NCBI RefSeq assembly: GCF_019097595.1
Contig: NC_080717.1
Span: 18,884,836-18,948,835, forward strand
DNA length: 64,000 nucleotides
From: Hemibagrus wyckioides
Taxonomy: Eukaryota > Chordata > Actinopteri > Siluriformes > Bagridae
Reading direction: 5' to 3'
Below, one piece after another: positions 41,705 to 52,740 of this stretch. Each line of letters opens with the position of its first letter. Position 1 is the first letter of the stretch. The notes below the pieces were generated by a model that saw nothing but the letters and a program-made list of their open reading frames with translations, made no database searches and had not been told where the DNA came from. A program made the translations under genes and the position numbers.

Positions 41705-42050
41705 TATATAAAAGTTTGGTATCACTTGCATATTTCAGCTTGATTTCAGGTACGGAGGAAGACTCCATCAAGCCAATCCATCTTGTGAGAGATGCTCCAG
41801 GAAGCATGGGGTGAAATCTCATCAGATGATGAAAAATTGACAGATAGAAAGCTCAGGCTGTAACTGCTGCAAAAGGTGTTTTTTTGATGAAGGCAAAGGT
41901 TTCCAGCACAGTCATTATTTCTAACTCTGACATGTCAGCATGTCCTGTCCTTTTGCTATATTTTCTATTCAGACTAATTTCATGTGTGTTTCCTTGGAAA
42001 ACAATACAATTTTTGAGTGATCCCAAACTTTTTTTTAAACTTTAAAAAAA
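41705..42050 (+). mobile_element. Possible diverged Tc1-like 3' part
   Basis: Text such as CCATCTTGTGAGAGATGCTC, AAAGGTGTTTTTTTGATGAA and the end GTGATCCCAAACTTTTTTTT resembles the C-terminal/3' region of Tc1-like elements, though too diverged to be sure. Confidence 0.35.
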
Positions 42051-42104
42051 AAAAAACACACACATACACACATTTTTATCCATTTATTATTAGCCTTAGA
42101 TTGG

Positions 42105-42200
42105 GACAGCCTCCTGGTGGTCCAGTGGCAGGATCCCATGCTCCCTTTGCTGCCGGATTCCTGGGCAGGGTGTTAACCTATCCACTGAAGAGTTAAATCT
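42105..42200 (+). mobile_element. Truncated head of RTE-tailed SINE
   Basis: CCTCCTGGTGGTCCAGTGGC begins a segment nearly identical to the start of the element at 44833-45065, but it ends within 100 bp. Confidence 0.6.
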
Positions 42201-42237
42201 CCCATTCTGGGAGAAAGATAGAAAGGTAGAAATACTC

Positions 42238-42863
42238 AGTGCATCACAGTTTGTTGCGTAAGGGGCTGCATAGCCGCAGACCAGTCAGGGTGCCCATGTT
42301 GACCCCTGTGCACCGCTGAAAGCTCCAACAATGGGCAGGTGAGCATCAGAACTGGACCACGGAGCAGTGGAAGAAGGTGTCCTGGTCTGATGAATCACCT
42401 TTTCTTTTACATCACATGGATGGCCGGGTGCGTGTGTGTCACTTACCTGGGGAACACATGGCACCAGGATGCACTATGGGAAGAAGGCAAGCCGGTGGAG
42501 TCAGTGTCATGCTTTGGGCAATGTCTGCTGGGAATTCTTGGGTCCTGCCATCCATGTGGATGTTACTTTGACACGTACCACCTACCTAGCATTGTTGCAG
42601 ACCATGTACACCCTTTCATGGAAACGGTATTCCCTGACGGGTGTGGCCTCTTTCAGAAGGATGTGTGCAGCGTGCCACAAAGCAAAAATGGTTCAGGAAT
42701 GGTTTGATGAACACAACAATGAGTTTGACTTGGCCTCCAAATTCCCCAGATCTCAATCCAGTCGAGCGTCTGTGGTATGTGCTGGACAAACAAGTCCGAT
42801 CCATGGAGGCCCCACCTCGCTATTTGCAGGACTTAAAGGATCTGCTGCTAGATTATAATTATT
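42238..42863 (+). pseudogene. Tc1-B transposase pseudogene, catalytic half
   Basis: This is the only stretch in the window carrying the central and C-terminal coding part of the Tc1-B transposase, a DDE enzyme that would cut and paste the element at TA sites. Across three frames it reads WKKVSWSDESPF, DGRVRVCHLPGEHMAPG, GRRQAGGVSVMLW, then LTRTTY, VADHVHPFMETVFPDG, and WPPNSPDLNPVERLWYVLD. The catalytic Asp contexts SDES and FPDG and the SPDLNP block are recognisable. At least two frame changes occur (near 42480-42560 and 42650-42720), and the QQDNAPC-like motif is broken. The N-terminal HTH half and both terminal repeats are absent. It cannot be active. The 3' end breaks into ATT, CA and TATC repeats. 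Confidence 0.85.
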
Positions 42864-42892
42864 ATTTATGTAAACACACACACACACACACA

Positions 42893-42893
42893 C

Positions 42894-42980
<87 letters not shown>
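42893..42980. repeat. TATC tetranucleotide microsatellite
   Basis: About twenty-two TATC units follow a CA run of about 18 bases. The following ATGTTCACATAGATATATAG partly mirrors the left flank (TTTATGTAAACAC). Confidence 0.92.
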
Positions 42981-42981
<1 letters not shown>

Positions 42982-42989
42982 GTTCACAT

Positions 42990-44340
42990 AGATATATAGA
43001 TAATAACAGTATTATTATTATTGTTATTTGTAGTAGTAGTAAATATCATGGACAGTGATAGTGGAGTCCTTTGGGAACAGCCCTCCCCAATCCCCCAGGG
43101 GATTCTTACCACCATCTCTAGCATTAACGATCCATTTTAAACCATTTTTATAATTGCGTCTTTAATGTAATTATAGTGTTTACAAATAGGTTAAAGTAGT
43201 TATAGCAAATATTTATTAAAATGAGTCTGTTTATATACATCTGCTTAGTGTTTAATGTCTAGTATGTTTACAGTATGATGTTACAGTGTAGTGTACTGAA
43301 TTCATGTTTTTTATAGAAATCAAATTTCTATTTATAAAATGTAAGGCTATGCATATTAGCACTATAGTATATTATGTATATACAGTTTATTATATTACCA
43401 CTAGAGTATTTAATGTCTATGTTGTTTGTTATATTATTACTATAGTATATTATCTATTACACTATGGAACATGATTTTTGCTCCTGGGTGGTGAATGATA
43501 TTTTCCAATTACTCTTGATGGAAAATGATAAAATTAAGCCATTAAGCTCCTTGAAGATTGGGTTTGGGCTTTTAAGAGAACAAAAACCTCAAAATTAGCT
43601 CATTTTACTAAAAACAAAACTGCCCAAAACTAACCCAAACTTTCATGGCTAAGGGTTTTTTCTCTTTATTTGGGTTACAAAGAATATGGAAATAACACTT
43701 ATTTCCCAGGAACAAGAAAAAAGTAAAAATTTATTACATAGTATTATGAATATAAATTTATGTATCGTTGTAAATATGTATATATGATTTTCTTTAGATC
43801 AACCCTAAATACCCCCTAAACCCCCTTCTAACTTTATCTTATACCACGATGATTTATCAACGATAACGATGTTTAATTTATTAAACATTAATGTTAATTT
43901 CCTTAAAAACAACAACAAATAACTTTGTTAAAAATCTGTTTTTATATCCGTTCATTAACAGTGTCAGAATATAGTGCTGTAATAAATGTTAACATTATTA
44001 ACATTAACAGTAATCACTGTGGTATAAAATATACTGATATCTGTAATAAATGTACAGTATGATAGGTTTATGATTGCTTTTAATTAATAAATAATTTATT
44101 TTTCTCTTTATTATAACTCTCATGGGTCTCAAGTGTCACTTTCTTATAACACATATGCATTGTTCATTGGTTTCACATATAACGGCAGTGTATCTGTACA
44201 ATTAGGCCTAATTGTAGTAATGGCTAAACTGATAACAGGTGAATCTCAAGGAGCAGTTTTACTGTTATATGTTTTGTTTATTCTTTGCAGCATGAAACAA
44301 ACGTTTAATACCACATGAGCTCTGGATTACAATTTTTCTC
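42990..44340. other. AT-rich intergenic stretch
   Basis: Very AT-rich, with many near-repeats of TATATTA and TTAACATTA; no gene seen. The first 150 bases hold TAGTAGTAG and ATTATTATT runs. Confidence 0.5.
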
Positions 44341-44344
44341 TCTG

Positions 44345-44392
44345 ATAATTTCCTGTTATTATCTAACATATTAGATAATAACAGGAAATTAT
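44345..44392. repeat. Perfect 22-bp inverted repeat with 4-base loop
   Basis: ATAATTTCCTGTTATTATCT and two more bases form the left arm (44345-44366), and the exact reverse complement follows (44371-44392) after the loop CATA. It abuts the truncated edge of the Tc1-B fragment. Confidence 0.9.
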
Positions 44393-44755
44393 TTGACAAT
44401 TGTGATGACTAGACGACTGGATCAGAGTATCTCCAAAACTGCAGCTCTTGTGGGGTGTTCCCGGTTTGCAGTGGTCAGTATCTATCAAAAGTGGTCCAAG
44501 GAAGGAACAGTGGTGAACCGGCAACAGGGTCATGGGCGGCCAAGGCTCATTGATGTACGTGGGGAGTGAAGGCTGGCCCGTGTGATCCGATCCAACAGAC
44601 GAGCTACTGTTGCTCAAATTGCTGAAGAAGTTAATGCTGGCTCTGATAGAAAGGTGTCAGAATACACAGTGCATGACGGGTCAGGGCTGTTTTGGCAGAA
44701 AAAGGGGGACCAACACAATATTAGGCAGGTGGTCATAATGTTATGCCTGGTCAGT
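44393..44755 (-). mobile_element. Tc1-B 5'-truncated element
   Basis: It begins in the transposase HTH coding region (TGTGATGACTAGACGACTGG), runs through GTGGTCCAAGGAAGGAACAG and ACAGACGAGCTACTGTTGCT, and ends at the terminus CATAATGTTATGCCTGGTCA. The opposite terminus is lost at the inverted repeat. Confidence 0.8.
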
Positions 44756-44832
44756 GAATGTTTTTCCTTTGTTAAAAAACACACATTTTATATCCATTTA
44801 TTATTAGCCTTAGATTGTGCACATGTACAGCA

Positions 44833-45065
44833 ATTATAGGAACAGCCTCCTGGTGGTCCAGTGGCAGGATCCCACGCTCTCTTTGCTGCGGGCTGGGTTC
44901 GATTCCTGGGCAGAGTGCTGAAGAGTTAACTCTCAGTGCCAGTCCCAAGCCCGGATTAAAAATGGGAGGGTTGCGTCAGGAAGGGCATCCGGGGTAATAC
45001 CTGTGCTAAATCGAAACATGAGGACCAAATGCTCTGCTGTGGTGACCCCAAAATAGAGAGCAGCT
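44833..45065 (+). mobile_element. SINE with tRNA-like head and RTE-type tail
   Basis: The head is TGGTGGTCCAGTGGCAGGAT with B box GGTTCGATTCC. The tail has GCGTCAGGAAGGGCATCCGG, CTGTGCTAAATCGAAACATG and TGCTGTGGTGACCCC, a combination known from RTE-mobilised fish SINEs. Confidence 0.7.
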
Positions 45066-45069
45066 GAAA

Positions 45070-46040
45070 AAAGAGAAATGACAGGAACATTATAGTCAGA
45101 CACTACTGTCAGGACGGCTGTTAAAGAAAATAAATCAACACTTTCTGGTTAATCACAATCACGAACTCAACAGTGAAATGTGTTAACCAAACAGTGAAGA
45201 GAAATCCATTCCTGTGGAAATATTAGAAAAAGGTCAATATTTAACAACCAAGCCTCCAGTAAGGATTAGTCCTTTTTTTTTTTTTTAGTTGGATTGAAAA
45301 GATATCCTGGGTGTTTTTTCTTTCTATCCACAGAACCTTTTAATATACCAAAGGCATAATGAGACAGTGAAATATTGTAGTTTTTATTATGCTATCATTT
45401 TAATGAGCCCTTGTTCATTCAGAGGCGAATTGAGACATTTTGGCAAATGGAAAGAGGGTGAAATGTCCAGAAGGCGAAAGTAATAAAAGTTCATTATTGC
45501 CTATTGGGAATTTTACTCTTCCTGAAAAACAATGGATGATGACGGCAGACATCTTTCATGTGCTGTGGAGCGTGATGTTAATAACCTTTTCAGATTTAAA
45601 ACACAAGTGGGGATTTTACTCTTAATTATGGCTGAAGGGATATGTCAGACAGGCACCGTTAACAAATAACCTTTTACACCATGGTGCAGGTCAGCGTCTT
45701 TCCTCCTTCCATTCTGATTTGCTCAAGCGGTAACAAGCATTACAGCTACAGAAACTACAGAAAGTGCACAGTCAATACAACTCTGCTGGAATTCCTAATT
45801 GCCTGACTGGCCATCATTTGTTTTTATGCAGAATATATATTTCAGCTGTCAGAGAAGGTGTGACTTTCCTCCTCCTCTATATACCAGAATCCTCCAGAAC
45901 AGGAGGCTGAAAAATAACCAGTGCTCTCAAAGAGACAACTCTTACAGAAAACTCCTACAGATGTGTATACAGATGTGAATAATCTCTCTTGGTTGCTGTT
46001 GAAGAAAGGACATTATCAACATTTACGTTATTTACTGTCC
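45070..46040. other. Intergenic unique block
   Basis: No gene or known repeat seen. Sequence at 45420-45800 is complex and free of simple repeats. Confidence 0.45.
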
Positions 46041-46044
46041 AGCA

Positions 46045-46165
46045 TCACCCAAATGAGGATGGGTTCCCTTCTGAGCCTGGCTCCTCTCAAGGTTTCTTTC
46101 ATCTCAGGGAGTTTTTCCTGGCCACCGTCGTCCTCAGGCTTGCTCATTAGGAATAAATGTCAGGG
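46045..46165 (-). mobile_element. Interspersed repeat, reverse fragment
   Basis: CCCAAATGAGGATGGGTTCC, CTCTCAAGGTTTCTTTCATC and GGGAGTTTTTCCTGGCCACC are the reverse complement of the element at 46366-46640. Confidence 0.6.
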
Positions 46166-46254
46166 ATAAATAGTAACTTACCTTTATAATTTTTCTTTCT
46201 TTGCATATCCCATTCTTGGAGGTTGGGGTCAGAACACAGGGTCAGCTATGATGC

Positions 46255-46365
46255 AGCGCCCCTTGCACAGGGGCCTCAAGGGCCCAATGGTGGCAGCTTG
46301 GCGGTGCTGGAGCTTGAACCCTGATCTTCAGATCAATGACCCAAAGCCTTAACCACTTGAGCGAC
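46255..46365 (-). mobile_element. tRNA-like SINE fragment, reverse orientation
   Basis: GGAGCTTGAACCCTGATCTT and AAGCCTTAACCACTTGAGCG form a reverse B box and tRNA-like head. Confidence 0.5.
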
Positions 46366-46640
46366 TATTCAATTCAATTCAAATCAATTCAATTTTATCT
46401 GTATAGCGCTTTTAACAATGAACATTGTCTTAAAGCAGCTTCACAGAACATAGTGTAAAAAGTCCTAGATGTTAGACAAAATCATCCTTAGTGAGCAAGG
46501 GCGACTGTGGCAAGGAAAAACTCCCTTAGGTGGTATGAGGAAGAAACCTTGAGAGGAACCAGACTCAGAAGGGAACCCATCCTCATTTGGGTGACACCGG
46601 AGAGTGTTTATAAATTATTCTAAACACCAAAGAGTGTGAT
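46366..46640 (+). mobile_element. Common fish interspersed repeat with AATTC pentamer head
   Basis: It starts with AATTCAATTC pentamers, then TTTATCTGTATAGCGCTTTT, AACATTGTCTTAAAGCAGCT, AAGGAAAAACTCCCTTAGGT and AGAAACCTTGAGAGGAACCA. It occurs in inverted orientation 200 bp to the left, and its head also flanks the array at 52116-52740. Confidence 0.6.
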
Positions 46641-46644
46641 ATGA

Positions 46645-48840
46645 ACAATGTCCTTTCTGCAGTTATGTACAGTCTACAGTGTGATGTAGAATGTTAGTGT
46701 GTGTATTAATAAGGAGGTTGTTGTTGGTGAAGTCCACATAGGGCAGCGTTGCTTTGATATACCCAAATCCTCATGAAGCAGAATCCAGCTGAAGTTGGTC
46801 CATCTCTGGATGCCTCAGGATCCTCGCAGGGTTGTCCTCTGTCTACTGGAGCTGATTCCTCGGGATGGGTAAGATAAAGGAACAGGGGCCCCCAAATTTG
46901 TTAGTTTATTTATTTATTTATTTTAAAAACTCTTTCAAATGTTTAAGATGTGATTTAATTTACGGCCTGATTCATACAGAGTCACATAGATTTACTTTAC
47001 TTGAGTTCATGCACATGTATGTCACGTTTAATCACAGACCATTCACATATGAACATATGAACATTTGATCACGTGAAACGTAAAGGTCAAATTCACCTCC
47101 AGGTCAATTTGGTGCACTGACATTGTTCAGCTCTATGTGCAAGATTTATTGAATGCAGCAGACAAAGCCCAAAAGGTTCAGTCAAAAACAAAGTTAATAG
47201 ACATGAAGAGGATCAGGCAGCCAGTAGACTAGTGATGTTTACTCTGGATCCCAGAGCTTGGTAGTGTGTGTTGTTTCGGGTAGCATATACCACCTCAGTG
47301 CCCATTTAAGGAAATGTTATCAACGTACAGTTGAAGCACCTTCATCTTTTTTTTAGATTTGAATGTAGAGACATGATACAGATAGAATATATCTCTGTCC
47401 ACACATATTATTTGAAACTCATGTCTATGACTATGATAAAAAAAAAAAAAAAGTAATATTCTTTAATATTATTTCATCTAGCTTACATCAGACATGTATT
47501 ACCTTCTGATATTTACTGGTCTAAATTTTACACACACCCACACCGTGCTGTCATCTTAAACAGTTTTATAGATTTATATCTTGTCAACAATGGTAACAAT
47601 GGCTATAAAATGCTCATTAAGACTGCTAGGAGCGAGATTCATTGGTTATTTACGAGGAGTGTACATCCTGGGAACTGGTGGTTGGATTTAGAAGACCATT
47701 GGGAAGGAGTTTGGTAGTATTGGTACAAAATTCATTTTTCTTCTATCCATATCTTACAGAGCATGACCAATATATATATATATATATATATAAAAACTGG
47801 GGCTTTGCATTTCCATTCACACGTGGAGGCCATGAGAGTAAATTAATAATGCTGTTCCAGTTCAGTGTAGCATGTTGCTCCCGTTCTGTCCAGTCATTTT
47901 TCTAAGAAAGTGACCTTTTCCTGCAACCCTGAAACTCCTCACTATTCCGAAAGTCCCAGCTATAGACAGACATGTAGGTCAAACAAAAACACCAGATGTA
48001 CTTACTTCAGAGAAATACAGACATCATTCAAAACCAGAATTAAAAGAGCGTGCTTTAAGAGCAGGGCATCTTATACGTTTTCAACAGTCTATGTAGTGTG
48101 ATATGTGAATTAATTTTTATTTTTTTAGATCCCTGAGGTAATTGTATATATATATATATTATATTGGAATATTAGCAGGAGAGAAGTTTCAGTGAAACAT
48201 GATTCATTCACCTTGATTTTCACACTCTTCTATTGTATAACTTCACTTAAATCTGAATAACGCAATGCCAGTGTAGCCCACCTGGTGCTCAGTAAGTCAG
48301 CAAGTCTTATTGTTCTTTTTTTAATGCACCGAATTGACATCAAATGGAATTTTAATACACGACAGTCTTGAGTTACTTTATTCACCTCTGAAAGTTATTC
48401 TGGCACTTATTTATATTCAGGCACTTCAGAAAGTCAGGAGACATCACAAAGTTTTCAGTGCTGTTTCACTTGCAGCTGAAGTTGATTTTCTTTCAAAGTG
48501 AAGATGTCTCATGAAGAAACCCCTCTTTTTAAAGTGATTTTTTTTTTTGATACTCCAGCAGTTCAAATTTACACTTTAGAGGATCTATTGTCTATAACAG
48601 ATTTACTTTATAATAGACAGTACTTGCACTAAAGCTGAAAGCCACTTAGAGCAACATAAATATGCTCAAACAATTATATCTATTTACTTCTCACTTACCT
48701 CTGGACAAAACGGATGTCCTTCAGGTGGAAGAGTTGTAGTTCTACTGCCGGGTCTAGAAAGGGATGAGATTCGTACAGTTTTAAGTGAATGGAAGAACAA
48801 ACTAAAAAGTTATTTAGAGATATACAGTAGTGTAGAAGGT
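46645..48840. other. Intergenic, no gene seen
   Basis: AT-rich unique sequence with TA dinucleotide runs at about 47771-47792 and 48145-48160. The open frames are not recognisable. Confidence 0.5.
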
Positions 48841-48844
48841 AGCA

Positions 48845-49030
48845 TTGTTATCTCACAGCTCCAGAGTCCCAGGTTCAATCCTAAGCTTGTGTTACTGTCT
48901 CTGTGTATGGAGTTCTTCCTTTATCTGCATGGGTTTCTTCTGGATTCTCTGCTCCCTTTGTGATGCTTTAGGCTGTATTCCCACCTCACACTCCTGGGAT
49001 AAAGTGATTGAGTGGAGGAGCAACACAGTG
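48845..49030 (+). mobile_element. Diverged tRNA-like SINE
   Basis: CCAGGTTCAATCCTAAGCTT (B box), GTATGGAGTTCTTCCTTTAT, GGGTTTCTTCTGGATTCTC and GGCTGTATTCCCACCTCACA follow the local SINE order with many changes. Confidence 0.55.
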
Positions 49031-49554
49031 ACCAGTGATAACCTTTTCATTTGAAGAAGAATGACATTCATATAATCTCTCCCCAGTTCATGAATCCCAC
49101 AAAATTTAAGTGACATACCATAAAGAAATCATCTAAATTAAGTAACTGGTCATAACTGCTTTAGACAGTTATTTTTTGGGGTTGGTTTCACATAAATTGT
49201 GAACCTAATGCTGCTTAATGGTAAGTTAAATGAGAATGTAGCACTCTTTTGCTCTCATTTGATCCATCCTGCTGGATAATATTCTAACAATCCTAACATG
49301 TTTAAAGAAACACAAAAAGTACACATTCATCTTATTTAAGAATATGAAATGACTAATATCCATGTAAGCATGCTGCACATGAACACCTGCACTCCTGCAT
49401 GCTGAATAATTCTGATCACCTTCCCTTTTAAATCTGACCACCTTCCCAGGATGAGTCTGCAGATGTACAGCCTACAATGAATCAACTGAGTAATAACGAC
49501 TGTGCTGCAGATGCTACTTTAATATTCTAGTGTATAATCTGGGAGTGTAGTGGT

Positions 49555-49753
49555 CAATTCCAGGGTTTAATGCTATAAAAACTATACACTGGACTGGACA
49601 GATCACACAAACGTGCTGGACAGGAAAGTCCAATAGGCTCTATTGTGCAATATGCTGCTATAGCTACGCTTTCTGTCATTTTCTATGCCAAGATTGTGGT
49701 GTACATTTGGAACATTACTGCCTGTAAAAACTTTTCCATTAGGATGAATAAAG

Positions 49754-49755
<2 letters not shown>
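49555..49755 (+). mobile_element. Probable LINE 3' end
   Basis: A diverged segment contains GGCTCTATTGTGCAATATGC and GTACATTTGGAACATTACTG, and ends AGGATGAATAAAGTATCTAT, running straight into a TATC array. This is typical of LINE tails with tetranucleotide 3' repeats. Confidence 0.5.
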
Positions 49756-49825
<70 letters not shown>

Positions 49826-49887
49826 CATCCATCCATCCATCCATCCATCCACTGAAACACCCACCAACATAACCCACCCACCCAGCA

Positions 49888-49978
<91 letters not shown>

Positions 49979-50040
49979 CATCCATCCATCCATCCATCCA
50001 TCCACTGAAACACCCACCAACATAATCCACCCACCCAGCA

Positions 50041-50123
<83 letters not shown>

Positions 50124-50168
50124 CCTCTGCCCCCCCGCCCCCCCAATCCATCCATCCTCGTCTGTCTA

Positions 50169-50199
<31 letters not shown>

Positions 50200-50200
50200 G
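49756..50200. repeat. Higher-order TATC/CATC array
   Basis: Three blocks of TATC repeats are separated by two nearly identical spacers: CATC units, then CACTGAAACACCCACCAACA and CACCCACCCAGCAA. Spacers end near 49888 and 50040 and differ at about one base (AACCC/AATCC). The third block passes into CCCTCTGCC, CATCC and a CTGT run. Confidence 0.92.
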
Positions 50201-50204
50201 CTCC

Positions 50205-50655
50205 ATGAAGTGATATCCTCTGGATCATTCCACCAATGTACTCAAGAAGGCGGTATTGGGGTATTGGAGATCTTTTCAGTGCACTGCTATCAGGCTCCAC
50301 AGCGCATCCCCTAGCACACTGTCCTGTCCTTCCAGTCCTGTCTGTCAGACTGAAAAACAGAATAGAATCTAAACAATACCATAATTACTGCAATAAATGC
50401 GTAATTTTGCACTCAATTCTTTTCCACTGAGAAGTTTTCAACATTTCTGCACTTATCTCTCAGCCCTGGGTGTATGTGTAATTAAGTGTATTATTATATA
50501 ATGTGTTCTTTGGCTGCTATACTTCCCACATCTTCCCTTGGGCAACAGTAAAATACATCTGTCTTCCTGTCTGTCTGTTACACTGATAAATATACAATGA
50601 TCACCATCTGGAAAGTTCCAGATGTTCATCAGTCTGTCTGTCACCTGCATTTATG
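50205..50655. mobile_element. Possible LINE fragment
   Basis: GAAGTGATATCCTCTGGATC, GGAGATCTTTTCAGTGCACT and GTCTGTCAGACTGAAAAACA resemble the 3' coding end of a fish LINE followed by a decayed UTR. It may have flanked the preceding array originally. No reading frame survives. Confidence 0.4.
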
Positions 50656-50736
50656 AATAAAATTCTTAGGTTGTAAAGTGTTAGAAGTTTAGTGTTTTTG
50701 GACCTTTAGGTATAAATGATTGGTATTAACTACTCA

Positions 50737-50737
<1 letters not shown>

Positions 50738-50763
<26 letters not shown>
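50738..50763. repeat. CA dinucleotide repeat
   Basis: About thirteen CA units. Confidence 0.85.
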
Positions 50764-50767
<4 letters not shown>

Positions 50768-50769
50768 CT

Positions 50770-51950
50770 CGCACACTACACTGAACTACTCAATTTCCTT
50801 CGACACACAGTTCACTATCTCCCCGAAGTGTAATAACAGAGTTTAGTGCTAGATCCAGATCCTGCAGCGAATCACCCTGCCAGTTCTAATTCCAAATCAA
50901 CATGTTCGGCTGTCACCCGGCTCTTTTTCACATGAGCACGGTTATCCATCATCCTCTCAGAGTGCAGAGAGCAGTCATTCAAACAAGGGCAGGAATAAAG
51001 CCTCATTCCTCAAACCTCCAGCAGACACGGGCGTAACGAGCTCTTCGGAAGTGTGTCTAACTTACATGAGTGACAGAGGGCATTAAGAGCAAGGCTCTGA
51101 GAGCACCGGGGAACATCGCTATCATAGACCTGTCACCGCCGCTGCTTTGACTGACAACTCGACACATACTTGAAATGCCACTATGAATATTATAGATCAT
51201 GAGCGCGACCTTGTGAAACCCACTTATAGGTTGTCCTTAACCTACCTACCTGCGGATTAGAGTTTATGTAACCCCATTCATATTATCACCTAGTGCTAAG
51301 AAACTGAGTATCATCGGCAGTAGTTATGTGATTCAACCTATTTATATGGAAGAGGAGTCATTAGCGCAACGGTGTTGAAATAAAAATACAAATAAAATCT
51401 ATAATAAATATTTCAAAAATGGTCTGAAATTATAGTCTTGAGGATGGACCAATAGAAGAGATAAAAGGCACTGCAACAAAAGCAATAACACAATGAGAGC
51501 AAAAAAGAAAAGAAGTGAAACAGCCAACAGTCTAAAGAAATATGATTAAAAATTAAGCATTGTCCGAGGTACACTGTAATTCTCACCCTCATAAAGGCTT
51601 ATAACAAATGAACTAGCTTTGGTGTTTCCTGTAGTCTTCAATCTCACAATAATTGAAGCCATTTCTCTAAGCTGAGCACTAATTCAAGTAGCCAGAGTCA
51701 ACAGAGATGTGATATACGAGAGCAAACGTCCCAGAAGAGGCTTTAAATAAACAGAAGCTGATATAAGACATATAACGACTCTGGCTGTAATTCAAATCTC
51801 AGGCTTATATTAATGAGCTCGCTTTAATACGTTAGCATTTCTATAGTAACAGCTTGTTCACATGGAACTGGGACATGTATGGTGGATCCTGGTCATAATC
51901 TGAGGCTGATAGTAAACAGATTAAAATGTTCTTATTCTACAAAGAGACTG
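50770..51950. other. Intergenic unique block
   Basis: Complex, non-repetitive sequence, relatively GC-balanced at about 50870-51240; no gene seen. A candidate for conserved noncoding sequence by composition only. Confidence 0.4.
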
Positions 51951-51954
51951 TTCC

Positions 51955-52110
51955 TCAGTGCAGCACGATGGTGTAAGTGTTGTTGCCGCACAGCTTTAGG
52001 GTCACGGGTTCGAGCTTGAGGTCAGGTTAATGTCTGCGTGGAATTTCTCCACCTGTTCTCCCACGTCGGCGTGAGATTCCCCTGGCTTCTTCAGTTTCCC
52101 TTTCACCTCC
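51955..52110 (+). mobile_element. tRNA-like SINE, 5' half
   Basis: CAGCACGATGGTGTAAGTGT (A-box side), GGTCACGGGTTCGAGCTTGA (B box), CTGCGTGGAATTTCTCCACC and CTTCTTCAGTTTCCCTTTC follow the SINE order. The 3' half is replaced by the pentamer array. Confidence 0.6.
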
Positions 52111-52115
52111 CATAA

Positions 52116-52740
52116 AATTCAATTCAATTCAATTCAATTCAGATCAATACAATTCAATTCAGATTGATTCAATTCAATGAAGATGAATTCAATTCAATGA
52201 ATACAATTTAGATCAATTCAATTCTGTTCCGTTGAGTTCAATTCAGATCAATTCCATTCAACCCCATCCCATTCCATTCAGATCGATTTAATTCAATTCA
52301 TGTCAGATCAGTTCATTTCATTCCAATTCAATTCAATTAAGATTGATTCAATCCAATCCAATTCAATTAAGACGAATTCAATTCAATTCAATCCAGTCCA
52401 AGCCAACACAATTCAGATCAATTCAAATCCAATCCGATCCAGTCCAATGAATTCAGATCAATTTAATTCAGTCCGATTCAATTCAGTTCAATTCAATCCA
52501 ATTCAGTTCAGTTCAATTCAATTCAATTTTGATCAATTTAATCCAATCCATTTGAATTCAGATCAAATCAATTCAATCCAATCCAATTCAACCAAATCCA
52601 ATTTAATTAAACCTAATTCAGATCAATTCAGTCCAATTCAATTCAGATCAGTTCAATACGATTCAATTTGATTCAATGCAATTCATTTCAATTCAATTTG
52701 ATTCATTTCAAATCAATTCATTTCAGTGAACTTTCAACAA
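52116..52740. repeat. Degenerate ATTCA pentamer array
   Basis: About 620 bp of ATTCA-like pentamers with frequent AGATC, ATCCA and GTTCA variants. It ends at ACTTTCAACAATGGACATTG, the head of the repeat also found at 46366. An open frame of 123 codons over it, rich in Asn, Ser, Ile and Gln, is a repeat artefact. Confidence 0.92.

Noticed and set aside
41365..45065. GGTTCGA-type B boxes that might be tRNA genes
   Set aside because: They belong to SINE heads; no complete cloverleaf with an acceptor stem was found.
49756..50200. Regularly spaced repeats that might suggest a CRISPR-like array
   Set aside because: Spacers are near-identical and the repeats are tetranucleotides in a vertebrate genome, so this is a tandem repeat.
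52300..52671. A 123-codon open frame rich in Asn, Ser, Gln, Ile, resembling a prion-like protein
   Set aside because: It lies wholly in the degenerate ATTCA pentamer array; the composition is set by the repeat.
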